Below, piece by piece: positions 1 to 6,611 of a DNA stretch of 21,837 bases. Both the position numbers and the translations under genes were made by a program. The stretch is from Paracoccaceae bacterium. Its GTDB lineage: Bacteria > Pseudomonadota > Alphaproteobacteria > Rhodobacterales > Rhodobacteraceae. The notes under the pieces are model-generated. The model did no database searches and was not told the origin of the DNA. It saw nothing but the letters and a program-made list of their open reading frames with translations. Location: positions 1 through 21,837 of the forward strand of contig DAOUPC010000006.1 of the NCBI GenBank assembly GCA_030626365.1. The letters are read 5' to 3'. Numbering within the stretch: position 1 is the first letter of the stretch; each line of letters starts with the position of its first letter.

Positions 1-580
1 CCCTGATCACTTCTTGTTCCAGTTCCGGGTCCAGCGCGCTGGTCGGTTCGTCGAACAACAACGCCTCTGGTTCCATGCACAGAGCGCGGGCAATCGCCGC
101 GCGCTGTTGCTGGCCACCCGACAGTTGTGCCGGATAGACATCGCATTTGTCACCGATCCAGACCTTGTCAAGGTACTGGCGCGCGGCGGTTTCTGCCTCG
201 GCCTTGTTGTGGCCCAGAACGGTGACGGGGGCCTCCATGACGTTTTGCAGGACGCTTAGGTGGGCCCACAGGTTGAATTGCTGGAACACCATGGACAGGT
301 TGGTGCGGATACGCAGCACCTGTTTGGCATCGCTGGGCCGGCGGGTATCGCCTTTGCCCTTCCAGCTTACCGGTTCGCCTTTGAACAGGATGTCGCCCTG
401 CTGGCTGTCCTCAAGCAGGTTGGCACAGCGCAAAAGGGTGGATTTCCCGGAGCCAGATGAACCGATCAACGACACCACATCGCCCCGGTGGGCGGTGATG
501 TCGACGCCTTTGAGGACCTCAAGGGGCCCATAGCTTTTGTGGAGGTTCTTGATCTGGATGACGGGGGTGGTGTCTGGCAA
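1..580 (-). CDS. ABC transporter ATP-binding protein, polar amino acid type (partial)
   Basis: ATPase subunit of an importer, most like the HisP/GlnQ polar amino acid group, which acts on the cytoplasmic face of the inner membrane. Visible in order: an N-terminal strand IKNLHKSYG, Walker A GSSGSGKST (about residues 40-48), the Q-loop region (FQQFNLW), signature LSGGQQQR, and Walker B with D-loop (LLFDEPTSALDPE). The C-terminal end runs off the left edge, leaving about 193 codons. I see no in-frame ATG before the conserved start. A TTG at 580-578 gives MPDTTPVIQIKNLHKSYG, a normal N-terminus for the family, with AAGGG about 10 nt upstream. The frame stays open further upstream, so the start is uncertain. 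The gene lies 149 bp downstream of the PhnD-like gene on the same strand. Permease and substrate-binding genes are not visible, so the substrate is unknown. Confidence 0.85.
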   Translation of the reverse strand, partial: MPDTTPVIQIKNLHKSYGPLEVLKGVDITAHRGDVVSLIGSSGSGKSTLLRCANLLEDSQQGDILFKGEPVSWKGKGDTRRPSDAKQVLRIRTNLSMVFQQFNLWAHLSVLQNVMEAPVTVLGHNKAEAETAARQYLDKVWIGDKCDVYPAQLSGGQQQRAAIARALCMEPEALLFDEPTSALDPELEQEVIR

Positions 581-729
581 GGCGGGTGCGCCCTTATGAT
601 TTAGGTATTCATTTGCGCCAATAGGAATGAATTCATTGGATAATGCAACTTGCAAAATGGTTGCCGGGTTGAAGAATGCGCCGAATTGGCCCGTTTGCGT
701 CTGGATTGATGGTTGATTGGGGGGGAGCC

Positions 730-1467
730 TTATGGCCCCGGTGGTGTCGGCACAGCCAGATAATCAGCGGCGGCAATATCGACAAGCCCGTTCAGGTGCA
801 GCGCCCGCCGGTCGGTTTCGCAAAGGTCCGAAATTGCCCCGCGCAGCGCCGCCGCGATTGGTGCGGGGTCGCGCCCGGCGGCGGTGATATAGGGCAGGGC
901 AGGTGTGGGGGCGGTGGCATCGATCACCCGTAACCTTGCGGCCAAACCGGGGTCATGTTCGCCCAGTATTGCCCAGCTTAACAGATCCAGACCGGCCATA
1001 TCCGCGCGCCCATCGGCGACCGCACGCGCGCTTTTGTTGTGCGACCCGGTTTCAAGCAGGCTGGTGAACGAAACCCCGGCCTGATCGAAATGAACCATCG
1101 GTCCGGCCCAGCCAGATTGTGACAGGGCGTCATTATAGGCAAACCGGCCCCCGGTGAAATCCGCCAGCGCCGTGCCTGTGGTATCGGCCCGCACCACAAG
1201 GGCGGAACGATAGTACCCGGCGTTACAACCGGGCAGGCGGTAATCCGGCGTGCCGATCAGGGTGATGTCCGGGTAAAGCCGGGCACGAAACGGCATGCCG
1301 CAGGTCTGGGCGAACAACAGGTCCGGCGATTGCCAGATATCAAGGAAATCCATGTCCCGGGTCAGGGTTTCGGGGCCATAGCCCAGCCGCGCGCGGGTTT
1401 TTTGCCAAAGCCGGTCATTGGCGTCCCTTAAGGCTGGCGGATCATACATTCCCAGCATGGCAATCAC
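730..1467 (-). CDS. PhnD-like (phosphate/phosphonate-type) binding-protein homologue without signal peptide
   Basis: About 245 residues, resembling the PhnD/SsuA-like periplasmic-binding fold seen in phosphate/phosphite/phosphonate transport. Family-like segments are the start MIAMLGMYDPP, LWQKTRARLGYG, LFAQTCGMPFR, RSALVVRADT, RFAYNDALSQSGW and GLDLLSWAIL. I chose the GTG at 1467 because it overlaps the TGA of the upstream terB gene (GTGA, 4 bp) and gives the N-terminus I expect for the family. A longer reading to 1593 would only translate terB sequence in another frame. There is no hydrophobic signal sequence, so the protein is probably cytoplasmic, unlike a true transporter receptor. The ligand is unknown, and a link to the ABC ATPase downstream is possible but not shown. 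Confidence 0.78.
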   Translation of the reverse strand: MIAMLGMYDPPALRDANDRLWQKTRARLGYGPETLTRDMDFLDIWQSPDLLFAQTCGMPFRARLYPDITLIGTPDYRLPGCNAGYYRSALVVRADTTGTALADFTGGRFAYNDALSQSGWAGPMVHFDQAGVSFTSLLETGSHNKSARAVADGRADMAGLDLLSWAILGEHDPGLAARLRVIDATAPTPALPYITAAGRDPAPIAAALRGAISDLCETDRRALHLNGLVDIAAADYLAVPTPPGP

Positions 1468-1901
1468 AGGCGGGACGCCTTTTGGCGCGCGCGTGCGCTG
1501 TCCACATCGCTGACCCCCAGCAACGAGGCGATCAACCGCAGCAGCGCATCCTCTTCGTGGGCGCGTGTGCCATCGGCCAGTGCCACAGACCATGCGGCCC
1601 CGACCACGGCGCGGCGGTCTTCGTAGGGAACGGCGTTCTTGATCGCGCGGGTAAAGCGAACCGTGTCGGGGGCTTCGGTTTCAAGGGTTTCGGCGCTGGC
1701 GCGCAGGGCGGTTGCCTCGAACGGGGTCAGGCCGTACCGCGCCATTGTGATCCGGTCGATCCGGTCAATTTCGGCGGCGGCATAATCGCCGTCCGATCGG
1801 GCAATGCGCACCAATAGCGCGCTTAGGGCAAGCCGGGCATCGGTATCTTGCAGGGGGGCGGGGTCGGGCCGGGTCAACCGGTTGAGGAAATCACCAAACA
1901 T
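1464..1901 (-). CDS. TerB-like protein, copy 1
   Basis: A 145-residue protein of the TerB/tellurite-resistance-associated helical family. It shows the two acidic stretches typical of these proteins: RSDGDYAAAEIDRID near residues 34-48 and ALADGTRAHEEDALL near residue 110. These are thought to bind metal ions in related proteins. It is clearly paralogous to the next gene upstream (2063-2503): both share a start MxGxFxxxL, the motif ALLVRxAxSD, an APDTxxF segment and a LADG motif. The rest of a ter operon (terC, terD, terZ) is absent, so tellurite resistance should not be assumed. The stop overlaps the GTG start of the PhnD-like gene, so the two are probably co-translated. Confidence 0.75.
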   Translation of the reverse strand: MFGDFLNRLTRPDPAPLQDTDARLALSALLVRIARSDGDYAAAEIDRIDRITMARYGLTPFEATALRASAETLETEAPDTVRFTRAIKNAVPYEDRRAVVGAAWSVALADGTRAHEEDALLRLIASLLGVSDVDSARARQKASRL

Positions 1902-1954
1902 GGATCACCATATAGGGCGCACCCTGCGCCGCGCCAACCGGGAAGTATAGGAAT

Positions 1955-1996
1955 CCCTGAACAACCCAACGCTGGGCATTTTCCAAACCACGCGGG
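1955..1996. repeat. Intergenic repeat, uninterrupted copy
   Basis: Lies in the 161-bp gap between the two terB genes. Positions 1955-1982 match 15110-15137 at 23 of 28 positions without gaps, with CCCTGAACA at one end and GGGCATTTT at the other. The adjoining CAAACCACGCGGG (1984-1996) matches 15278-15290 at 11 of 13 positions. At the second locus these halves are separated by 140 bp; here they are separated by a single C. The function is unknown. Confidence 0.5.
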
Positions 1997-2062
1997 CTTT
2001 CAGAGGGTCCGATACGTAAGGATGCAGGGTGAGTGGGGGCCAAGAGGGCCACACAGGGTGCC

Positions 2063-2503
2063 TTAGACGCTATGGCTGGCGCGTTCGCGTGATTTTTCGC
2101 TGTCAATCTGCGACAGGCCCATGGCGGCGCGTGCCTCTTCGACGACGCGGAATTCGTTGTCGTTCTGGATGCCGTCGGCCAAAACCACCTCCCACAGGGC
2201 ATCAAGGGCGGCAAGGCGTTCCTCGATGCTGGTGGTTTCGCGGATCAGTTTGGCAAAGGTGTCGGTATCGGGGGCCGCCGCGTGCAGCTTTTCGCATGTT
2301 GCGCGGATTTTGGCCGCCTCGACCGCGTTGTGCTGATAAAGCCGGGCCAGAATACGATCAATCAGGCTGATCTCGGAAATCTGATACTCGCTGTCGGACT
2401 TTGCGACGCGCACCAGCAATGCCCCAAACGCGAGTTCCGCGTCAGGATCGGGCAGTTCGCCCGGTTTGGGGGCCTTCAGAGACTGAAAAAATTTACCTAG
2501 CAT
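2063..2503 (-). CDS. TerB-like protein, copy 2
   Basis: A 146-residue TerB-family helical protein. Acidic motifs are AKSDSEYQISEISLID (about residues 34-49) and VLADGIQNDNEF (about 108-119). No signal peptide or membrane segment is visible, so a cytoplasmic location is likely. It is the upstream member of a tandem paralogous pair on the same strand; the 161-bp gap between them carries a dispersed repeat. The ATG at 2503 fits the paralogue's N-terminus (MLGKFFQSL against MFGDFLNRL). The DUF1330 gene ends 42 bp upstream. The family assignment is good, but the biochemical role is unknown. Confidence 0.78.
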   Translation of the reverse strand: MLGKFFQSLKAPKPGELPDPDAELAFGALLVRVAKSDSEYQISEISLIDRILARLYQHNAVEAAKIRATCEKLHAAAPDTDTFAKLIRETTSIEERLAALDALWEVVLADGIQNDNEFRVVEEARAAMGLSQIDSEKSRERASHSV

Positions 2504-2545
2504 ATGAATAACCTAACGTGGGATTGGCCGTGCGCCAAGCTGAAA

Positions 2546-2839
2546 TCAGCCATCATAGCCTTTGACGATGACCATATCGGCGGTCGCGACCATATCGCGG
2601 ATGCCTTTGGCCTTTTGGTAGGCAAGGCTTTGGTAACAGTCGAGCGCGCGTTCGTAGCTGTCAAATTCAATCACCACGGTGCGTTTGCGCACGGTCCCTT
2701 CACAGACCTGCTGATCGCCGCCGCGTACCAGAAATCTGGCCCCGTATTCGCCAAGGGGGGCGGCATTTGCGGCAATGTATTTCTGATAGGTTTCGATGTC
2801 GTCCACATCGACGTGCCCTATCCAATATCCTTTGGCCAT
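2546..2839 (-). CDS. DUF1330 domain protein
   Basis: A 97-residue single-domain protein of the DUF1330 family, which has a dimeric alpha/beta-barrel (ferredoxin-like) fold. Typical features are the N-terminal MAKGYWIGHVDV, DIETYQKYIAANA, the central FLVRGG, VVIEFDSYERALDCYQS (the segment around residues 57-73) and a C-terminal strand. The ATG at 2839 follows AAAGGGGAC at good spacing. The gene lies 14 bp downstream of the secreted-protein gene and is probably co-transcribed with it. No enzyme activity can be assigned from sequence. Confidence 0.85.
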   Translation of the reverse strand: MAKGYWIGHVDVDDIETYQKYIAANAAPLGEYGARFLVRGGDQQVCEGTVRKRTVVIEFDSYERALDCYQSLAYQKAKGIRDMVATADMVIVKGYDG

Positions 2840-2853
2840 GATGGTCCCCTTTG

Positions 2854-3576
2854 TTAGCCGATCAGGGCGGTAAGCTGGAACAGAATGTCGTCAATGGCAA
2901 TCCCGCCCGGATCGGTATTGGTGATGGTGATTGCCGCGATATCGGGAATGTTGCCATCCCGGCGCAAGCCGATTTCGGTGATGGCGTGGCCAAGCGGGTG
3001 TTCGGTTGTGCCAATCAGCGCGCCTTTGCGGGAATATAGCCGCAGTTGCAGGGTGCCGGGGGGCGGGCGGTGGCCCAGCGGGTCGGCATAGTCGGCATGA
3101 ACACGCAGCCCGAACGCCGCCTGATCGTGGTCAAACAGGATGGTCACCGCGCCCTCTCCGCGGGCGCTGAGGGCGTCAAACCCGCCCGGACCAACCGGCA
3201 GCAATGCGTTTGAGCCAAAACCACGGTGGCGTGCAACAGACAGGTTTTGCCCCGCCCGGCCTGCCCGAATGGCAAGCGGCAGGTCTGGCTGGGCGCGGAT
3301 CACGTCATGGGGCGCGCCACTGACGGCCTGTCCGGCCAGTCGCTCACCCAGCCACGCGCCGTGAAACCGCATCGGCGCATTCAGGTTGAATCCCGGTTCG
3401 GGCCGTTGGGGCAGGGTTTCAAAGTTGATCCGCCCGTCAAGCTGACGGGCAAGGGTGCCATAACTTTCGGAATGCACCTGGGCCGTCGCGCCCCCCGCCA
3501 GGCACAGCGTTGCAATGCCCACGCTTGTCAGCAACCCCACGCCTGTTCGCAACCAGAGGACGAAACGCCGAATCAT
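2854..3576 (-). CDS. Secreted protein of unknown function
   Basis: A 240-residue protein. The N-terminus MIRRFVLWLRTGVGLL, a hydrophobic core, and an Ala-rich end near GGATAQVHS (residues 28-36) look like a Sec signal peptide, so export to the periplasm or beyond is likely. The mature part begins with INFETLP and ends with NTDPGGIAIDDILF, an arrangement seen in extracellular beta-sandwich proteins whose last strand carries an Ile-Asp-Asp. I do not recognise a named family. The gene starts 32 bp after the pyrG stop on the same strand, so it could be read from the pyrG promoter, but I see no functional link to CTP synthesis. Confidence 0.7.
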   Translation of the reverse strand: MIRRFVLWLRTGVGLLTSVGIATLCLAGGATAQVHSESYGTLARQLDGRINFETLPQRPEPGFNLNAPMRFHGAWLGERLAGQAVSGAPHDVIRAQPDLPLAIRAGRAGQNLSVARHRGFGSNALLPVGPGGFDALSARGEGAVTILFDHDQAAFGLRVHADYADPLGHRPPPGTLQLRLYSRKGALIGTTEHPLGHAITEIGLRRDGNIPDIAAITITNTDPGGIAIDDILFQLTALIG

Positions 3577-3608
3577 CCTGTATCATCCTGTGGATCGCGC
3601 CATCGCCG

Positions 3609-5252
3609 TCACACCAGACGTGAACTGTCGATGGCGGCGCGGACGAAATCGGCAAACAGGGGATGGGGCGCAAAGGGTTTTGATTTCAGTTCCGGGTGGA
3701 ACTGAACGCCGATGAACCAGGGGTGATCTTTCCATTCGACGATCTCGGGCAGGCGCCCGTCGGGGGACATGCCGGAAAACTGCAACCCGGCCTTTTCCAG
3801 CTGATCGCGGTATTTGATATCAACCTCATAGCGGTGCCGGTGGCGTTCCTCGATATTGGTGGTGCCGTAAACCGCGGCCACTTTTGAGCCCTCGGCCAGC
3901 ACCGCGTCATAGGCCCCCAACCGCATGGTGCCGCCCTTGTCGTCGCCCACCGCGCGCTGAACCGTGTAATTGCCCTGCACCCATTCCTTGAGGTGATAAA
4001 CCACCGGCTCGAACCGTTTCTTGCCGGTTTCGTGGTCAAACTCTTCGGAACCGGCGGTCTTGATGCCGGCCACGTTGCGGGCGGCCTCGATCACCGCCAT
4101 CTACATACCTAGGCAGATGCCCAGATAGGGCACCTTGCGTTCGCGGGCGAATTGCGCCGCTTTGATTTTGCCTTCGGTGCCGCGTTCGCCAAAACCGCCG
4201 GGCACAAGAATCGCGTGGAACCCCTCAAGGTAAGGGGCTGGGTCTTTTGAGTCGAAAATCTCGGCATCGACCCATTCGATCTTTACTTTGACCCGGTTGG
4301 CCATGCCGCCGTGGGTCAGGGCCTCGGCGATGGATTTATAGGCATCCTCAAGCTGGGTATACTTGCCGACAATGGCCACTTTCACTTCGCCTTCGGGATT
4401 GTAAATCCGGTCGGCCACGTCGTTCCACCGTTCAAGGTTGGGGCGTGGGGCGGGGGTGATGTTGAATGTGTCCAGAACCGCCTGATCAAGGCCGGCGCGA
4501 TGATAGGCCAGCGGGGCCTCGTAGATCGATTTCAGGTCATAGGCGGCGATCACGTCTTTCGGGCGCACGTTGCAGAACAGCGCCAGTTTGTCGCGTTCTT
4601 TTTGGGGGATATGATGTTCGGACCGGCATACCAGAATATCGGGCGCAATCCCGATGCTGCGCAGTTCCTTGACCGAATGCTGGGTCGGTTTGGTTTTCAA
4701 TTCACCACTGGCCTTGATAAAGGGCAGCAGGGTCAGGTGCATGAAAATACACTGGCCGCGCGGGCGGTCCTGACTGAACTGGCGGATTGCCTCGAAAAAC
4801 GGCAGGCCCTCGATGTCGCCAACGGTGCCGCCGATTTCGCACAGCATGAAATCAACCTCGTCGCTGCCAATTTTCAGGAAATCCTTGATTTCGTTGGTGA
4901 CGTGCGGAATCACCTGAATGGTTTTGCCCAGGTAATCGCCGCGCCGTTCCTTTTCCAGCACGGTGGAATAAATCCGCCCCGAGGAAACCGAATCCGTCTT
5001 GCGGGCGGCCACGCCGGTAAAGCGTTCGTAATGGCCAAGGTCCAGGTCGGTTTCGGCCCCGTCGTCGGTGACAAACACCTCGCCGTGTTCAAACGGGCTC
5101 ATCGTGCCGGGATCGACGTTCAGGTATGGATCAAGCTTGCGCAGCCTTACCGAGAACCCGCGCGCCTGTAAAAGTGCGCCCAGGGCGGCAGATGCCAGCC
5201 CCTTGCCTAAGGAAGAGACGACCCCGCCCGTGATGAAGATATATCGCGCCAT
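3609..5252 (-). pseudogene. pyrG: CTP synthase with in-frame TAG at codon 384
   Basis: CTP synthase aminates UTP to CTP with ATP and glutamine-derived ammonia. Read through the stop, the product is 547 residues, the normal length. The synthase domain is intact: it starts MARYIFITGGVVSSLGKG and includes the DPYLNVDPGTM and DDGAETDLDLGHY motifs. The glutaminase domain shows PGGFGERG, nucleophile motif GICLGM (Cys379) and QFHPE (His519, Glu521). Codon 384, expected to be the conserved Gln of GxCxGxQ, is TAG (4103-4101). One C-to-T change from CAG would explain it. The downstream frame is fully conserved and starts with ATG immediately after the stop. The ATG at 5252 fits the family start; an upstream ATG at 5300 adds 16 atypical residues. 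This could be a sequencing error, a true nonsense mutation, readthrough, or two polypeptides made by reinitiation. Because the enzyme is normally important, simple loss would be surprising. Confidence 0.9.
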
Positions 5253-5266
5253 TTCTGTCGGTAGCC

Positions 5267-5337
5267 CCCGTGAAAAGCGTGTTGAAACGCCAGAATTCAT
5301 GTGCCCGGGGCGATTAAAAAAACCGCCCTTTCACGGG
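5267..5337 (-). promoter_or_regulatory. Foldable 5' leader of pyrG
   Basis: In the minus-strand RNA, CCCGUGAAA (5337-5329) is perfectly complementary to UUUCACGGG (5275-5267). The enclosed segment can form GGGCG/CGCCC around a U7 run (5328-5324 with 5312-5308). The 3' strand of the outer stem adjoins the G-rich stretch that is the only ribosome-site-like sequence before the ATG at 5252. A predicted transcript start falls just at the 5' strand. Pairing is seen directly; a regulatory role is inference. Confidence 0.4.
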
Positions 5338-5343
5338 ACTTCG

Positions 5344-5372
5344 CATATAAAGGATTCGCGCGCATTGCGCAA
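5344..5372 (-). promoter_or_regulatory. Candidate sigma-70-type promoter of pyrG
   Basis: On the minus strand TTGCGC (5372-5367) is followed by a 17-bp spacer and TATATG (5349-5344). Position and spacing suit a vegetative promoter for pyrG, with a leader of about 85 nt. This is a pattern match only. Confidence 0.45.
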
Positions 5373-5410
5373 GGGAACCGCAAGATGATGTTGCAGTTCC
5401 TTTTGTTTTC
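5371..5410 (+). terminator. Hairpin followed by T-rich run in the secG-pyrG gap
   Basis: Positions 5371-5383 can pair with 5391-5403 (one mismatch, one G-T pair) around loop GATGATG, followed by TGTTTTC. The T-run is on the plus strand, while both flanking genes are on the minus strand. It could block antisense transcription or be coincidental. Confidence 0.35.
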
Positions 5411-5448
5411 TCAAGGTCTAGTGGGCCGGGTCCGGGGTTAACCGGGGT

Positions 5449-5820
5449 TTAATCTGCGCGTGGCACCAGCGGGGCGTTATCCCCTTCGGCGGGCGGCAAC
5501 AAATCGCTGCCCAGCGGGTTTTCCGATGTGCTTTGCTCGGCCTCTGCGGGGGCCGAAACGCCCAGCCGGTCGATGACAGAACTGCCCGAGGCTTTTTGCG
5601 CCGCGATGATGGTCAGCGAGATCGAGGTGATGATAAAGGCAATTGCCAGCACCCAGGTTACCTTGCTTAGCGCGGTGGCTGCGGCGCGACCGCTCATGGC
5701 ACCGCCACCTCCGCCGCCGCTACCCATGCCCAGGCCGCCGCCTTCAGAGCGCTGCAACAGCACAACGGCGATCAGGCTAAGAGCCAGAAGAAGATGGATG
5801 ATGAGAACAACGTTTTCCAT
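5449..5820 (-). CDS. secG: Preprotein translocase subunit SecG
   Basis: Small inner-membrane subunit of the SecYEG channel, which helps SecA-driven protein export. The 123-residue product begins MENVVLIIHLLLALSLIAVV (first membrane helix), followed by the hallmark LLQRSEGGGLGMGSGGGGG loop, then a second helix (VTWVLAIAFIITSISLTIIA). An acidic, Pro-containing C-terminal tail of about 50 residues follows, as is common in alphaproteobacteria. The ATG at 5820 matches the family start; an upstream in-frame extension to 5907 is rich in Cys and Pro and is unlikely to be translated. A CAGGTC sequence precedes the ATG. It lies upstream of pyrG on the same strand, 196 bp away, and is divergent from the nitrile hydratase operon. 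Confidence 0.93.
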   Translation of the reverse strand: MENVVLIIHLLLALSLIAVVLLQRSEGGGLGMGSGGGGGGAMSGRAAATALSKVTWVLAIAFIITSISLTIIAAQKASGSSVIDRLGVSAPAEAEQSTSENPLGSDLLPPAEGDNAPLVPRAD

Positions 5821-5948
5821 TAAGACCTGCGGCAATTTTCTGTGTATCCGCGCGGTATCTAGGCGTGTTTGCGGGCAGGGGCAAGGGAGGATATTGCAAC
5901 GGGGCAAGTGCTGGACAAATCAGGGTGGTCCGGCGCAGGGTCATACCC

Positions 5949-6611
5949 ATGCCACATGACCATCATGACCACGATCACGCCCATGCCCTGTTACCGCCCG
6001 ATCCGGGCCTGCGGGTGCGCGCGCTTGAAACGATTCTGACCGGCAAGGGGTTGATCACGCCCGATGCGCTGGACGAAATAATAGACACCTATCAAAACCG
6101 GATTGGCCCAAAGAACGGCGCGCAGGTTGTGGCCCGCGCCTGGAGCGACCCTGATTTTCGCACAGAGTTGCTGGCGGATGCCACATCTGTCGTGGCTGAT
6201 ATGGGGTACTTTGGCCGTCAGGGCGAACATATGGTGGTGGTCGAAAACACCCCCGCCCAGCACAACATGGTCGTTTGCACCCTGTGCAGTTGTTACCCTT
6301 GGCCATTGCTGGGTATTCCGCCCGGCTGGTACAAATCCGACGCCTACCGGGCGCGGGCGGTGCGTGAACCGCGCAAGGTGCTGGCCGATTTCGGCGTGAC
6401 CCTGCCGGATGAAACTGCCGTGCGTGTGTGGGATTCCAGTGCCGAGATCCGCTATCTGGTGTTGCCCATGCGCCCCGAGGGCACCAAAGGGATGGGTGTC
6501 GATGATCTGGCCCGGTTGGTCACACGCGACAGTATGATCGGCACCGGGCTGGCCCTGAAATCGGCCCTGAAATCGGCCCTGAAACCGGCCCTGAAACTGG
6601 GCGATCCATGA
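5949..6611 (+). CDS. nthA: Nitrile hydratase alpha subunit, cobalt type
   Basis: Hydrates nitriles to amides as an alpha-beta heterodimer in the cytoplasm. The metal-binding motif CTLCSC lies at residues 110-115; threonine at the second position is characteristic of cobalt enzymes, whereas iron enzymes have serine there. In this family the second and third Cys are post-translationally oxidised. Also visible are the WSDPDFR segment, NTPAQHNMVVCTLCSCYPWP, the GIPPGWYKS stretch and the C-terminal LVTRDSMIG. The ATG at 5949 was chosen because the family core begins soon after it; the ORF is open back to 5865. Two oddities: the N-terminus is His/Asp-rich (MPHDHHDHDHAH), and the family end is extended by about 18 residues built from ALKS/ALKP units, encoded by four 12-bp repeats. 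The stop overlaps nthB by 4 bp. Confidence 0.95.
   Translation: MPHDHHDHDHAHALLPPDPGLRVRALETILTGKGLITPDALDEIIDTYQNRIGPKNGAQVVARAWSDPDFRTELLADATSVVADMGYFGRQGEHMVVVENTPAQHNMVVCTLCSCYPWPLLGIPPGWYKSDAYRARAVREPRKVLADFGVTLPDETAVRVWDSSAEIRYLVLPMRPEGTKGMGVDDLARLVTRDSMIGTGLALKSALKSALKPALKLGDP
6551..6598 (+). repeat. Four 12-bp tandem repeats in the 3' end of nthA
   Basis: Units start at 6551, 6563, 6575 and 6587, each GGCCCTGAAA plus two variable bases (TC, TC, CC, CT). In frame they encode repeated Ala-Leu-Lys-x. Copy number could vary by slippage without breaking the frame. Confidence 0.9.

Noticed and set aside
1891..2214. Minus-strand ORF ending QGFLYFPVGAAQGAPYMVI, between the terB genes
   Set aside because: It overlaps terB copy 2 and the dispersed repeat, has no ribosome site and no family resemblance. 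The protein-like stretch is short.
1464..2503. Tellurite resistance operon
   Set aside because: Only TerB-like proteins are present; terC, terD and terZ homologues are missing, so resistance cannot be inferred.
4101..4103. Pyrrolysine or genome-wide TAG reassignment as an explanation of the pyrG stop
   Set aside because: rpiA and the acidic protein gene end with TAG, no relevant machinery is visible, and the expected residue is Gln.
4311..5171. 286-codon plus-strand ORF
   Set aside because: It lies wholly antisense to pyrG, whose protein motifs are unmistakable, so it is a GC-driven shadow frame.
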